The notes: generated from the sequence alone by a model not told the origin. A stretch of 64,000 bases of DNA from Cryobacterium glucosi (GCF_004402235.1 NZ_SOFS01000034.1:357-64356), one strand, 5' to 3'; positions 11,335-20,447 are shown, counted from the first letter of the stretch. A program made the numbers and translations.

Positions 11335-12381
11335 ATGCGTGCAACTGTGATCTATGGCGAGCGGGACATCCGCCTCGAAGAAGTACCCGACCCGATTCTC
11401 TCGACCGGCGGTGACGCGATCGTGCGCGTCGTCGCAGCCTGCGTGTGCGGCTCCGACCTGTGGCCGTACCGCGGCGTGCAGCCGACCAAGGAGCCGCACC
11501 GGATCGGCCACGAATTCGTCGGCGTTGTCGAGGAGATCGGCGCAGACGTCACCACGATCAAGGTCGGCGACTTCGTCATCGCGCCGTTCTACGACTGCGA
11601 CAACACGTGTATCAACTGCCGGAACGGCGTGAGCACCTCCTGCCTGCACGGCGGCTGGTGGGGTGCTGACGACCGGCTCGGCGGCTTCGCCGACGGCGCC
11701 CAGGGCGAGCGCGTCCGCGTGCCGCACGCGGACGGTTCCCTCGTCGCGACACCGTCCCAGCCGACGGATGCCCAGATCCCGGGCCTGCTGACCCTCGCAG
11801 ATGTGATGGGCACCGGGCACCACGCCGCGGTCTCCGCGGGAGTGACCCCGGGCAGCACCGTCGTCGTCGTGGGTGACGGCGCCGTGGGCCTGTGTGCGAT
11901 CCTCGCCGCGAAGCGCCTCGGGGCCTCACGGATCGTCGCCATGTCCCGGCACGCCTCGCGGCAGGTCGTCGCGCGCGAATTCGGCGCGACTGACATCGTC
12001 GAGGAGCGTGGCGCCGAGGGCGTCGCGAAGATCCACGAGATGTTCGACGGCATCGGCGCGGACTTCGTGCTCGAGTGCGTCGGAACCAAGGAATCGATGG
12101 AGCAAGCTGTCGCATCGGCCCGACCCGGCGGAATGGTCGGTTACGTGGGCGTGCCCACCGGTGGCCCGATTGCCATGCAGCCCCTCTTCGGCCGCAATGT
12201 CGGGATCAACGGCGGCGTCGCATCCGTGCGCGGCTACATCGAGGAACTGCTGCCGGAGGTGCTCTCCGGGGCGATCAACCCGGGCCGTGTCTTCGACCTG
12301 GAGCTGCCGCTCGCCGACGTCGCCGAGGCGTACGCCGCGATGGACGAGCGCCGCGCGATCAAGGTCCTCCTCCGCCCCTAA
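11335..12381 (+). CDS. zinc-dependent alcohol dehydrogenase (MDR superfamily)
   Basis: A 348-residue medium-chain dehydrogenase/reductase. The catalytic zinc site is C38 (CVCGSDLWPYRG) and H59-E60 (GHEFVGVVEEIG). A four-cysteine structural zinc lobe follows (FYDCDNTCINCRNGVSTSC). The Rossmann motif is VVVGDGAVGLCA near residue 180, and the C-terminal substrate lobe is complete. It would reversibly oxidise an alcohol with NAD(P)+; residues after the second beta strand (MSRHASRQ) suggest NADP preference, which is inference. The start ATG at 11335 has a GGAG only a few bases upstream. The gene stands alone, bounded by palindromes at both ends, and the downstream one (12416-12478) is an efficient-looking terminator. 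The physiological substrate is not evident. Confidence 0.9.
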   Translation: MRATVIYGERDIRLEEVPDPILSTGGDAIVRVVAACVCGSDLWPYRGVQPTKEPHRIGHEFVGVVEEIGADVTTIKVGDFVIAPFYDCDNTCINCRNGVSTSCLHGGWWGADDRLGGFADGAQGERVRVPHADGSLVATPSQPTDAQIPGLLTLADVMGTGHHAAVSAGVTPGSTVVVVGDGAVGLCAILAAKRLGASRIVAMSRHASRQVVAREFGATDIVEERGAEGVAKIHEMFDGIGADFVLECVGTKESMEQAVASARPGGMVGYVGVPTGGPIAMQPLFGRNVGINGGVASVRGYIEELLPEVLSGAINPGRVFDLELPLADVAEAYAAMDERRAIKVLLRP

Positions 12382-12415
12382 CCCGCCCGGAACCCGCCGC
12401 TCGCAGCCTTCCTGG

Positions 12416-12478
12416 CCGCGAGAGTACGAAAAAGGCCCCCTCACTTCGCGTGAAGGGGCCTTTTTCGTACTCTCGCGG
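12416..12478. terminator. bidirectional terminator palindrome, family B, copy 1
   Basis: Perfect 24-bp arms (12416-12439 and 12455-12478) begin CCGCGAGAGTACGAAAAA and enclose a 15-base centre with its own small stem. Each arm carries an A5/T5 run so that a GGGGCC stem is followed by TTTTT on either strand. It lies between the convergent dehydrogenase and nitroreductase genes and should terminate both. Copy 2 is at 61891-61951. Confidence 0.85.
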
Positions 12479-12493
12479 GGGAAGCGGGGTGGG

Positions 12494-13087
12494 TCAGTCG
12501 TTGGCGAGCAGGAGCTCGGTGAGGGGCTTGCGGGTGCGCGGCGCGATCTCACGGGCGTAGAGCTCGGGGGAGAGGGCGTCGACGTCACCGAGGACACCGA
12601 GGACGGTCACCGAGACGACGGCGAGGTCGGACGTGAGGCCGAAGGCCTCGGCGATCGCCGCGCCGTCGATGCCGCCGAGCTGGTGGGTGTACAGCCCCTC
12701 TTCCTGGGCCTGGATGGTGAGGTGCGCGACCGCCTGGCCGAGGTCGTAGCGGGCCCACGGGTTCTCGCGGGTCTCGTCGATCGGCAGATGCGCGATGTTC
12801 ACGATGAGCACGGACGCGGCATCCGCCCAGGACTTGTTGAAGCCCATCAGGCCCTCGTATACCTTGGCGAAGCTCGCGGTGCCGCGGCGCGCGACGATGA
12901 AGCGGGCCGGCTGGATGTTGCTCGCGGACGGGGCCCAGCGGGCGGCCTCGAGAAGCGTGGTGAGAGTCGTCTCGTCGATGACCGCGGTCGGGTCGAAGCC
13001 GCGCGGGCTCCATCGTCCGGAGAGCGCGGGGAGAAGGGGCGACGTCGTGTCGGCGGCGCGGCTGAGGGGGTCGGTGATGAGGGTCAT
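12494..13087 (-). CDS. nitroreductase family FMN oxidoreductase
   Basis: A 197-residue protein of the nitroreductase fold, which binds FMN at a homodimer interface and uses NAD(P)H to reduce nitro groups, quinones or flavins. Supporting segments are the N-terminal SGRWSPRGFDP, AARWAPSASNIQPARFIV (FMN-binding region) near residues 48-65, and IGGIDGAAIAEAFGL with a downstream VTVLGVLGD strand near the C-terminus. Length is typical for single-domain members. The SD is poor, so the ATG at 13087 is chosen by homology to the family's N-terminus. It is flanked by palindromes on both sides and not in an evident operon. The same fold forms the reductase domain of mycobacterial FbiB, but I see nothing that ties this gene to F420. 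Confidence 0.85.
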   Translation of the reverse strand: MTLITDPLSRAADTTSPLLPALSGRWSPRGFDPTAVIDETTLTTLLEAARWAPSASNIQPARFIVARRGTASFAKVYEGLMGFNKSWADAASVLIVNIAHLPIDETRENPWARYDLGQAVAHLTIQAQEEGLYTHQLGGIDGAAIAEAFGLTSDLAVVSVTVLGVLGDVDALSPELYAREIAPRTRKPLTELLLAND

Positions 13088-13212
13088 GTGCCCGTCTTTC
13101 GTCTGGAGCGTGTGGGTGTCCGGGGCAACGTTGACCCGCTCTCTTCAACGCGCGCGCGCCGCGTCGTTATTCCATGCACACGCATACTGCGCGGCCGTGT
13201 GTCGCTTTGTGT

Positions 13213-13273
13213 CGCGAAAGCGGGTGAATCGTCGGTCTCAGCGCGGGATAACGACGATTCACCCGCTTTCGCG
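13213..13273. repeat. intergenic palindrome, family A, copy 2
   Basis: Perfect 22-bp arms (13213-13234 and 13252-13273) beginning CGCGAAAGCGGGTGAATC, with a 17-base centre that differs from the other copies. It lies between the acyl-CoA ligase stop and the nitroreductase start, both minus strand, so it is transcribed downstream of the nitroreductase promoter region and upstream of nothing obvious. It is not placed as a terminator of a convergent pair. Confidence 0.85.
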
Positions 13274-13308
13274 GGTTGGGCCGGGCCGGGTGGCGGGTGG
13301 GGCGGGCG

Positions 13309-15009
13309 TTAGGCGGGGGTGGCGGCGATGAGGTTGTCCCGCACCTGGCGGCGCAGCACCTTGCCCATCATCGAGCGGGGGAGCTCCTCGACCTCGACGA
13401 TGCGCCGCGGCACCTTGTACGCCGAGAGCCGGGTGCGGCAGTACTCACGCAGGGCGTCGACGTCGAGCGCGGCGCCGTCGGTGAGCACGATCGCGGCGAC
13501 GACGTCCTCGCCGCCGTTCTTGCTCGCGATGCCCACGACGGCGGCGTCGGCGACGTCGGGGTGTGAGAGCAGAGCGGCTTCGACCTCGGACGGCGACACG
13601 TTGAACCCGCCCGTGATGATGAGTTCCTTGATGCGGTCGACGATGGTGACGAAGCCGTCGGCGGAGACGCGCACGATGTCGCCGGTGCGGAGCCAGCCGC
13701 CCTCGAGGAGCACCTTGGCGGTCTCGCTCGGCTGGTCCCAGTAACCGGAGAAGACCTGCGGGCCGCGGACGAGCAACTCGCCCTCTTCCTCGACACCGCG
13801 GTCGATCGACGGGTCCTTCGGGTCGACGACGCGGATCTCTGTGCTCGGGAACGGCACTCCAACGGTACCTGGGCGGCGGCTCGGGCCGATCGGGTTTCCG
13901 ACGGCGATCGGCGAGGCCTCGGTCATGCCGTACCCCTCGACGAGGAGCCCGCCGGTGGCGGACTCCCAGCGTTCGACGATCGAGACGGGCAGGCTCATCG
14001 CGCCAGAGATCGAGAAGCGGATGCTCCGCAGGCTCACGTTCCGTTTCTCGGCAGCGGTGACCAGCCGGTCGTAGATCGGCGGGACCGCGGGAAGGAAGGT
14101 CGGCGGAGTGTGCTTCGCGGCGTCCAGCAGCAGGTTCTCATCGAACTTCGGGAACAGTACGAGCCGGGCCCCTGTCGCCATCGCGAAGGTGAGGCAGAGG
14201 GTGAGGCCGTAGGCGTGGAACATCGGCAGGACGGCGTAGAAGACCTCCTGGCCGGGGGTGAGACCGGGCACCCACGCCTCGCCCTGGAGCGCGTTGGCCC
14301 GCAGGTTCGAGTGGGTGAGGATCGCGCCCTTCGGGGTGCCGGTCGTGCCGCTGGTGTACTGCAGAACCGCGGTGTCGCCGAGGGCCGGTCGCGGGTGGTT
14401 GTGGCGGAGCTTGCGGGCGCGCACGAGGGAGGACCACTCGATGGCGTCCTTCGGCAGCTCGGAGACGGTGAGTGCGTCTCGCGAGGACCGGGCCTGCTTG
14501 ATCGGCAACCGCAGGGCGATGCGCTTGACCAGCGGCATCGCATCCGTGAGGTCGACGGCGACGACGGTGCGGAGTCCCAGGTCGGCCGGGAAGTCGCGCA
14601 CGGTCGCGTAGACCTTGTCCCAGACGATCGCGACCCGGGCGCCGTGGTCTTCGAACTGGTGCCGCAGCTCGCGCTCGGTGTAGAGCGGGTTGTGCTCGAC
14701 GACGATCGCGCCGAGGCGCAGCACGGCGTAGAACGCGACCACGTGCTGGGGGCAGTTGGGCAGCACGAGAGCGACCCGGTCGCCGGGCTTCACGCCGAGG
14801 CGCATCAGCCCGTTCGCAACGCGCGAGATCTGCTCCCCGAGCTGGGTGTAGCTCGTGGTGCCGCCGAAGAAGTCGAGCGCGATCGCGTCGGCGTAGAGCC
14901 GGCAGGAGGCCTCGATCATGCCGACGAGGGTGTCGGAGGGGGCCGGGATGGTGTTCGGCACCCCGGGGGCGTACGAGCCGAGCCAGGGCTTGTTGGCGAA
15001 GGCGTTCAT
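13309..15009 (-). CDS. long-chain fatty acid--CoA ligase (AMP-binding)
   Basis: A 566-residue adenylate-forming enzyme that would activate a carboxylic acid with ATP to an acyl-adenylate and transfer it to CoA. The P-loop YTSGTTGTPKG is near residue 200, the A5 motif VEGYGMTEAS near 340 and the A7 motif RTGDIVRVSADG near 430. The A8 hinge IVDRIKELIITGGFN follows, and the A10 lysine lies in LPRSMMGKVLRR at the end. Substrate preference (medium or long chain fatty acid) is not determined, but the N-terminal part resembles FadD-type enzymes. The ATG at 15009 overlaps by 4 bases (ATGA) the stop of the upstream threonine-aldolase-like gene, so the two are translationally coupled. A longer frame reading up to 15480 lies inside that gene and is spurious. 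Confidence 0.92.
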   Translation of the reverse strand: MNAFANKPWLGSYAPGVPNTIPAPSDTLVGMIEASCRLYADAIALDFFGGTTSYTQLGEQISRVANGLMRLGVKPGDRVALVLPNCPQHVVAFYAVLRLGAIVVEHNPLYTERELRHQFEDHGARVAIVWDKVYATVRDFPADLGLRTVVAVDLTDAMPLVKRIALRLPIKQARSSRDALTVSELPKDAIEWSSLVRARKLRHNHPRPALGDTAVLQYTSGTTGTPKGAILTHSNLRANALQGEAWVPGLTPGQEVFYAVLPMFHAYGLTLCLTFAMATGARLVLFPKFDENLLLDAAKHTPPTFLPAVPPIYDRLVTAAEKRNVSLRSIRFSISGAMSLPVSIVERWESATGGLLVEGYGMTEASPIAVGNPIGPSRRPGTVGVPFPSTEIRVVDPKDPSIDRGVEEEGELLVRGPQVFSGYWDQPSETAKVLLEGGWLRTGDIVRVSADGFVTIVDRIKELIITGGFNVSPSEVEAALLSHPDVADAAVVGIASKNGGEDVVAAIVLTDGAALDVDALREYCRTRLSAYKVPRRIVEVEELPRSMMGKVLRRQVRDNLIAATPA

Positions 15010-16148
15010 CGTTCGGCCGGTTCGGGGGTTTGCACGGTGTCCCGGTCGCTCGCGAGCGCGCGAGCCGACCCGAGTTCGACCTTGAGGGCGGCGACGAAGG
15101 CGTCGATGTCGGCCTCCTCGGTGTCGAAGCCGCACATCCAGCGCACCTCGCCGGTCGCCGGGTTCCAGTCGTAGAAACGGAACGCCTCCCGCAGGCTGTC
15201 GGCGACGCCGGGCGGCAGCACCGCGAACACGGCATTGGACTGGGTGGGCTGGCTGAAGGAGACGCCTGTGATCGAGCCGTCCGCGATGCCGTCGTCGAGG
15301 GCGGTTCGCAGTTTCGTGGCCATGGCGTTCGCGTGGCCGGCGTTCCGGAGCCAGAGGTCGCCGTCGAGCAGCGCGATCAGCTGTGCCGAGATGAACCGCA
15401 TCTTCGAGGCGAGCTGCATGTTGAGCTTGCGCAGGTAGACCAGGCCGGCGGATGCCTCGGGGTTGAGCACGACGATGCACTCGCCGTACATCATCCCGTT
15501 CTTGGTGCCGCCGAAGCTCAGCACGTCGACGCCGGCGTCGCGCGTGAACGCGCGGAACGGGACGCCGAGCGCCGCGGCCGCATTGGAGAGGCGGGCGCCG
15601 TCCATGTGCAGGGTCATGCCGTTCGCGTGCGCGTGGTCGGCGATGGCCCGCACCTCCTCGATGCTGTACGCGGTGCCGAGCTCGGTGGTCTGGGTGATCG
15701 AGACGACGAGCGGCTGGGCGCGGTGCTCGTCGCCCCAGCCCCAGGCCTGCTGGTCGATCAGCGCGGGGGTGAGCTTGCCGTCGGGGGTGTCGATGGTGAG
15801 GAGCTTGATGCCGGCGACCTTCTCGGGGGCGCCGCCCTCATCCGAGTTGATGTGCGCGGTCGAGGCGCAGATGACGGCGCCCCAGCGCGGCAGCATCGAC
15901 TGCAGGCCGACCACGTTCGCGCCGGTTCCGTTGAAGACGGGGAAGGCCTCTGTGCCCTCGCCGAAGTGCCGCGCGAACACCTCCTGGAGGCGCTCGGTGT
16001 ACACGTCTTCGCCATAGGAGATCTGGTGGGCGCCGTTGGCCCTGCCGATCGCCTCGAGGATCTCGGGGTGCACCCCGGAGTAGTTGTCCGAGGCGAAACC
16101 GCGCGAGGAAAGGTCATGGAGTTGAGTCACCCCTCCATCCTTGCGCAT
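15006..16148 (-). CDS. low-specificity threonine aldolase / beta-eliminating lyase family
   Basis: A PLP enzyme of fold type I, up to 380 residues. It would split L-threonine or a related beta-hydroxy amino acid into glycine and an aldehyde. The substrate-facing segment SDNYSGVHPEI opens the chain. PVFNGTGANV binds the phosphate, HMDGARLSNA carries the Asp that contacts the PLP ring nitrogen, and the Schiff-base Lys is in LSFGGTKNGMM. The family is well matched, but other beta-eliminating lyases share the fold. The start is uncertain: ATG 16148 has only a weak GGAG, and GTG 16130 lies directly after GGAGGG. Its stop overlaps the acyl-CoA ligase start by 4 bases. The pairing with a CoA ligase has no obvious metabolic meaning. 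Confidence 0.88.
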   Translation of the reverse strand: MRKDGGVTQLHDLSSRGFASDNYSGVHPEILEAIGRANGAHQISYGEDVYTERLQEVFARHFGEGTEAFPVFNGTGANVVGLQSMLPRWGAVICASTAHINSDEGGAPEKVAGIKLLTIDTPDGKLTPALIDQQAWGWGDEHRAQPLVVSITQTTELGTAYSIEEVRAIADHAHANGMTLHMDGARLSNAAAALGVPFRAFTRDAGVDVLSFGGTKNGMMYGECIVVLNPEASAGLVYLRKLNMQLASKMRFISAQLIALLDGDLWLRNAGHANAMATKLRTALDDGIADGSITGVSFSQPTQSNAVFAVLPPGVADSLREAFRFYDWNPATGEVRWMCGFDTEEADIDAFVAALKVELGSARALASDRDTVQTPEPAER

Positions 16149-16202
16149 CCGGCTCCGCCGCCACTGTGAGATGTGCTCGCGGACCGGCGCCCGCGCATCC
16201 GC

Positions 16203-17327
16203 TCAGCCCCGGAGCGCCTCGCGGAAGGTGACCCGTGCCCCCATCCGGAGGAGAGAATTCGCGTAGATGCGGGAGCCGATCAGGATCACGAGGGCGGTCG
16301 AGGCGAGCAGGATCGCGAGCGAGAGCAGCGGCTCCCACCAGGCGGCGGTGCCGAGGAAGATCCGCATGGGCATTCCGACGGGTGCCGAGAACGGAATATA
16401 GGACATGATCGCGAGCACGGTGGGGTTGTCGTTGAACAGGATCACCAGGAAATAGGGAATCATCACGAGGACGAGCACCGGCGAGGTCGCCGAGCCGACG
16501 TCCTCCTGCCGGGACACCATCGACGCCGTCGCCGCGAACAGCGAGGCGAGCATCACGAACCCGAACGCGAAGAACACCGCGAACCAGACGAGCGACGGGC
16601 CGATGTCGCCGAGCAGGGCGTGCTGGCCGGTCACCGCCATGCCGATAGAGACGAGCAGGCCGATCGCGACGATCTGCCCAAAGGCCATGATGCTGTTGCC
16701 GACGACCTTGCCGGCGAGGAGCGCCCGCACCGGGATGGTCGTCATCAGGATCTCGACGACGCGGGTCTGCTTCTCCTCGACGACGCTCTGCGCGATCGTG
16801 GAGCCGAAGGTGATCGCCGACATGAAGAAGACGAGCCCGAAACCGATCGCGACGAGGTAGACGAGGCCCTCGCCCTGTTTCGATGGTTCCAGAAGGGTCA
16901 CCTCCGGGCGGAGGCTGAGGACGCCGATGACCTCGAGCGGGGTCGCGGAGAGGGCGATCACCCGCAGGGGCAGCGGATAGCCGGCCTGCGATTCCGCCGG
17001 CACGATCGCGGCGGTCACCGTGCCCGCCCGCACGAGGGCCTCGGCGGCGGCGACATCGTCGGCCTCGACGGCGGCCAGCGTGCCGGCCTGGCGCACGACC
17101 TGCGCGGCGGCGGACCCGACCACCGCGACCTTGGGCAGGGTCTGGTTCTGGCTCGCGATGCCGCCGGCCACGACGGACCCGATCGAGACGAGCAGAAGGA
17201 TGCCCGTGGAGATCAGGAAGGCCTTGCTGCGGAGCCGGGCCACGATCTCCCGGGTCGCCACGAGCCAGACGCTCTGCCGAAGCGTCGGCACCGGATACCG
17301 GTCGGCCGTTCCCGATGGAGTGCTCAC
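16203..17327 (-). CDS. ABC-2 type exporter permease (NatB-like)
   Basis: A 374-residue permease with one N-terminal helix (about residues 34-55, AFLISTGILLLVSIGSVVAGG), then a large extracytoplasmic domain. Five or six C-terminal helices start near residue 165. This layout matches the NatB/YhaP branch of ABC-2 exporters, which move ions, drugs or peptides outward. The GTG start overlaps the stop of the upstream ATPase gene by 4 bases, giving a two-gene exporter operon. Conserved PFSAPVGMPMRIFLG and EEKQTRVVEILMTT segments are typical of this family. The substrate is unknown; Na+ export is the best-studied role but is not demonstrated by sequence. Confidence 0.88.
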   Translation of the reverse strand: MSTPSGTADRYPVPTLRQSVWLVATREIVARLRSKAFLISTGILLLVSIGSVVAGGIASQNQTLPKVAVVGSAAAQVVRQAGTLAAVEADDVAAAEALVRAGTVTAAIVPAESQAGYPLPLRVIALSATPLEVIGVLSLRPEVTLLEPSKQGEGLVYLVAIGFGLVFFMSAITFGSTIAQSVVEEKQTRVVEILMTTIPVRALLAGKVVGNSIMAFGQIVAIGLLVSIGMAVTGQHALLGDIGPSLVWFAVFFAFGFVMLASLFAATASMVSRQEDVGSATSPVLVLVMIPYFLVILFNDNPTVLAIMSYIPFSAPVGMPMRIFLGTAAWWEPLLSLAILLASTALVILIGSRIYANSLLRMGARVTFREALRG

Positions 17328-18208
17328 TGCACGACCTCCTTGAAGATGGAGGCCAGGCTCGGGCGTTGCCGGCTGAAAGCGAGGACCGGGCCGCGCTCGA
17401 GGGCGAGGCGGAGGACGGCCTGGCTCGCGGCATCCGTCTGGGCCTCGAAGACAGCGAAACCGCCGCTCACCTCGAGGACGTCGACGCCGGGCACCGTGCG
17501 GACCCAGCCGGCGTCGTCACCCGTGCGGATCTCGAAGCGCGGGCTGCTGTGCCGCTCGCGAAGTTCCTCGCGGGGGCCGTTCGCGCGGATCTCGCCGCCG
17601 GCGATGATGACGAGGTCGTCGCAGAGGCGTTCGACGATGTCGAGCTGGTGCGAGGAGAACAGCACGGGGACACCGCGAGCGGCATAACTGCCGAGCACGC
17701 CCATCACGACCTCGACCGCGAGCGGGTCGAGTCCGGAGAACGGTTCGTCGAGGACGAGGAACTCGGGGTCGTGCACGAGGGCCGCCGCGATCTGCGCACG
17801 CTGCTGGTTGCCGAGGGAGAGCGATTCGACAAGGTCGCCGCTGCGCTCGCCGAGGCCCAGGCGCTCGAGCAGCTCTGCGGCGTTGCGCCGGGCGGATGCC
17901 GGGGGCAGCCCGTGCAGGCGGGCCAGATAGACGAGCTGCTCGCCGATCTTCATCTTGGGGTACAGCCCGCGTTCCTCGGGCATGTAACCGAAGCGGCGGC
18001 GGTCATCCGCGGTCAGCGGAACCCCGCCCTGCCGGACGTCGCCGGAGTCGGACGACAGCACGCCGAGGATGATCCGCATCGCGGTCGTCTTGCCTGCGCC
18101 GTTCGCGCCGACGAAGCCGGTCAGTCGGCCGTCGGCGATGTCGAAGCTCACGTCGGTCAGCACCTGCCGGGTGCCGAACCGCTTACTGACGTGCTCGATC
18201 GAGAGCAT
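17324..18208 (-). CDS. ABC exporter ATP-binding protein (partner of the NatB-like permease)
   Basis: A 294-residue ATPase. Walker A is GANGAGKT (residues 35-42), the Q-loop is GYMPEERGLYP, the signature is the slightly unusual LSLGNQQR, and Walker B is LVLDEPFSGLDP with the H-loop FSSHQL. The PEERGLY Q-loop and NQQR signature are characteristic of the NatA/DrrA-like group that pairs with ABC-2 permeases. The final 80 residues form the C-terminal regulatory extension of this group. The ATG at 18208 follows GGAGGAGGGG. The permease start overlaps this gene's end by 4 bases. Confidence 0.93.
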   Translation of the reverse strand: MLSIEHVSKRFGTRQVLTDVSFDIADGRLTGFVGANGAGKTTAMRIILGVLSSDSGDVRQGGVPLTADDRRRFGYMPEERGLYPKMKIGEQLVYLARLHGLPPASARRNAAELLERLGLGERSGDLVESLSLGNQQRAQIAAALVHDPEFLVLDEPFSGLDPLAVEVVMGVLGSYAARGVPVLFSSHQLDIVERLCDDLVIIAGGEIRANGPREELRERHSSPRFEIRTGDDAGWVRTVPGVDVLEVSGGFAVFEAQTDAASQAVLRLALERGPVLAFSRQRPSLASIFKEVVQ

Positions 18209-18332
18209 GCCCCTCCTCCGTATGCTTGCCCACGCTAGCGCGCCTCTCCGCTACCTGTCGCCGGTTCGGACAATAGTGGCCGTGACACCGGCCGCAGTCG
18301 TCCGCAGCGGCAACACCTGTCGGGTGGCGCGG

Positions 18333-19022
18333 TCAGCCGAGGGGGATGTGCGTGTTGTTGACGGATGCCGCCGGCACGTCCCAGAGGGAGACGACCCGTT
18401 CGGCGAGCTCGGGTTCGAGGCCGTCAAGGGCGCGGACCACGAAGACCGCGGTCGCGGCGGTCTGGCCGCTCGGTGGGGCCGCCTTCGCGAAGCCGTGGCC
18501 GACGGCGCGGGTCCACGTTTCCGCCGCCGACTTCGCCGCGGCGTAGTTCGCACCGCCGGGGGCCGGCACTTCCACCGAGACAGACGAGACGATGGCGAGG
18601 CGACCGGTCGGCGACGCGAGCAGGTCGGCGTTGAAGGCGCGGCTCGTGTTGCGGAGCGTGGTCACGATATTCCGGTGCAGGAATGCCCAGTCCTCGTCCG
18701 ACTGGCCGGCGAGGCCGCCGCCGCCGCGCCAGCCGCCGACGAGGTGAATGAGCCCGTCGATCATGCCGTGGTCTGCATGGACGCGTTCGGCGAGGTCGGT
18801 GACGGCGGCGAAGTCGGCGAGATCGCAGGCATAGGGGAAGGAGCCGGGCACGCTCCCGACGAGTGCATCGAGGCGTTGCCGGTTCGACCCGACGACGATC
18901 ACGCGGGCGCCCGCAGCCGCGAGCGCCGCGGAAACGGCCAGCCCGGCGGCACTCGTCGCACCGGCGACGAGCACGGTGCGGCCGGCGACGAACCTGCGGG
19001 CGGCATCCGCTGCTTCGGTCAT
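18333..19022 (-). CDS. short-chain dehydrogenase/reductase
   Basis: A 229-residue SDR. The cofactor loop is the variant AGATSAAG (usual TGxxxGxG) at residues 19-26. The strand motif LIHLVGG replaces NNAG. The catalytic set is Ser in IVSSVSVE with Y-A-A-A-K in ANYAAAKSAAE. The variant cofactor loop still has the glycines needed for the dinucleotide turn. It lies 15 bp downstream of the DUF6421-like gene on the same strand and probably shares its transcript. The substrate is unknown. The start at 19022 has no strong SD, which is consistent with translation following the upstream gene. Confidence 0.85.
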   Translation of the reverse strand: MTEAADAARRFVAGRTVLVAGATSAAGLAVSAALAAAGARVIVVGSNRQRLDALVGSVPGSFPYACDLADFAAVTDLAERVHADHGMIDGLIHLVGGWRGGGGLAGQSDEDWAFLHRNIVTTLRNTSRAFNADLLASPTGRLAIVSSVSVEVPAPGGANYAAAKSAAETWTRAVGHGFAKAAPPSGQTAATAVFVVRALDGLEPELAERVVSLWDVPAASVNNTHIPLG

Positions 19023-19037
19023 CGTCGGCCGCCCCGC

Positions 19038-20447
19038 CTAGTCGCGCCCGGTGATGCCGGCCGTCGACTCGATGACGGCCTTCATCTTCTTGTCGAGCGC
19101 CTCGAAGAACATCGAGAGCGGGAATTCGTCGTCGAGCACGAGGTCGGTGTACCCCTTCGGAGGTCCGGCGAGCACGTCGAGCGGGAGCCCGCGCGCCCAG
19201 GCCGAGGCCGGGTTCGGCGTGAGCGTCTCGGCGATCATCGCGTACGCGGCGAGCCAGTGCGCCTTCTTCGGCCGGTCGATCGAGGCCCAGTAGAGTTCGT
19301 CGATCCGGGCGCCGAGTGCGATCACGACGTCGGGGACGGCGTCCCAGTCGAGGCTGAGCGCAGTGTCCGTCCAGTGCAGCACGTGGTGCTGGTGCATCCA
19401 CGCGAACAACAACTGGCCGCCGAGGCCGTCGTAGTTGCGCACCCGGCTACCGCTGATCGCGAAGCGGAAGATCCGGTCGAAGATCACCGCGTACTGCACG
19501 AGGCTCGCATGCCTGCGGGCCTCCGGGCTCGCGTTGTCGTCGCGCGCGATCGTGACCGACTCGCGGAAGGCGGTGAGGTCGCAGCGCAGTTCCTCGAGGG
19601 AGTAGAGGAAGAACGGCATCCGCTGCTTGATCATGAACGGGTCGAACGGGAGGTCTCCGCGCATGTGGGTGCGGTCGTGGATGAGGTCCCACATCACGAA
19701 GGTTTCCTCGGTGAGGTGCTGGTCGTCGAGAAGCGCCGCGGCCTCGGTGGGCAGCTCGAGGCGGGTGATGGCGGATGCTGCACCGACGACCCTGCGGAAG
19801 CGCGCGGCCTCCCGGTCGGCGAAGATCGCACCCCAGGTGAAGGTCGGGATCTCGCGCATCGCGACCGTCTCGGGGAAGAGCACGGCCGAATTGGTGTCGT
19901 AACCGGGTGTGAAATCGAGGAACCGGATCGGCACGAACAGCTTGTTCGTATACTCCTGCTCGAGTTCGGCGACGAACTCCGGCCAGATCACCTCGACCAG
20001 GACCGCCTCGACCAGACGGTTCGTGCTGCCGTTCTGGGTGTACATCGGGAAGACGACGAGGTGACGGATGCCATCGGTCCGGTGCAGCTGCGGCTGGAAC
20101 TCCATCAGGGAGTCGAAGAAGTCGGGCACGCCGAAGTCTTCGGCCGCCCAGCGGGCGAAGTCGCGGCCGAGCGCCGCGAGGTAGCCGGCGTCGTGCGCGA
20201 AGAACGGGGCGAGTTCCTCGATGGCCGAGCGAATCACGGCGACGTGGCCGGCGGCATCCGCCCGGTCGGCGGGCTCGGGGACCGAACCGTCCTTGGCCTG
20301 GATGGCCTGCATCGCCGTGGCAGCGGCCTTCAGTCGCAGCCACGCCGGGGTGGTGGCGACGTCTGTGCCGACTGCGGTGCCGAGGTCCGGCGTGTCCTCG
20401 AGAACCTCGGGCTCACCGACCAATGCTTCTGCACTGTAATTCGACAT
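19038..20447 (-). CDS. conserved actinobacterial protein, probably DUF6421
   Basis: A 469-residue soluble protein without signal or membrane segments. From memory it resembles the uncharacterised DUF6421 family. Distinct features are FPMYTQNGSTNR near residue 134, FLDFTPGYDTNSAVLFPET, and WDLIHDRTHMRGDLPFDPFMIKQRMPFF near residue 255. The last holds clustered His, Asp and Arg that could form a metal or active site. A later FAWMHQHHVLHWTDT segment has three more His. No known fold is recognised and I assign no function. The ATG at 20447 follows GGGAGG at 5 bases. It is the first gene of a pair with the SDR at 18333, suggesting a shared redox pathway. Confidence 0.7.
   Translation of the reverse strand: MSNYSAEALVGEPEVLEDTPDLGTAVGTDVATTPAWLRLKAAATAMQAIQAKDGSVPEPADRADAAGHVAVIRSAIEELAPFFAHDAGYLAALGRDFARWAAEDFGVPDFFDSLMEFQPQLHRTDGIRHLVVFPMYTQNGSTNRLVEAVLVEVIWPEFVAELEQEYTNKLFVPIRFLDFTPGYDTNSAVLFPETVAMREIPTFTWGAIFADREAARFRRVVGAASAITRLELPTEAAALLDDQHLTEETFVMWDLIHDRTHMRGDLPFDPFMIKQRMPFFLYSLEELRCDLTAFRESVTIARDDNASPEARRHASLVQYAVIFDRIFRFAISGSRVRNYDGLGGQLLFAWMHQHHVLHWTDTALSLDWDAVPDVVIALGARIDELYWASIDRPKKAHWLAAYAMIAETLTPNPASAWARGLPLDVLAGPPKGYTDLVLDDEFPLSMFFEALDKKMKAVIESTAGITGRD

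Noticed and set aside
12494-13087. Nitroreductase as the missing FbiB reductase
   Set aside because: The fold is shared by many unrelated enzymes and the gene is 36 kb from the F420 locus; no specific motif supports it.
15010-15480. N-terminal extension of the acyl-CoA ligase
   Set aside because: It lies entirely inside the threonine-aldolase-like gene in another frame and is Arg/Pro-rich; the ATGA overlap at 15006-15009 gives the natural start.
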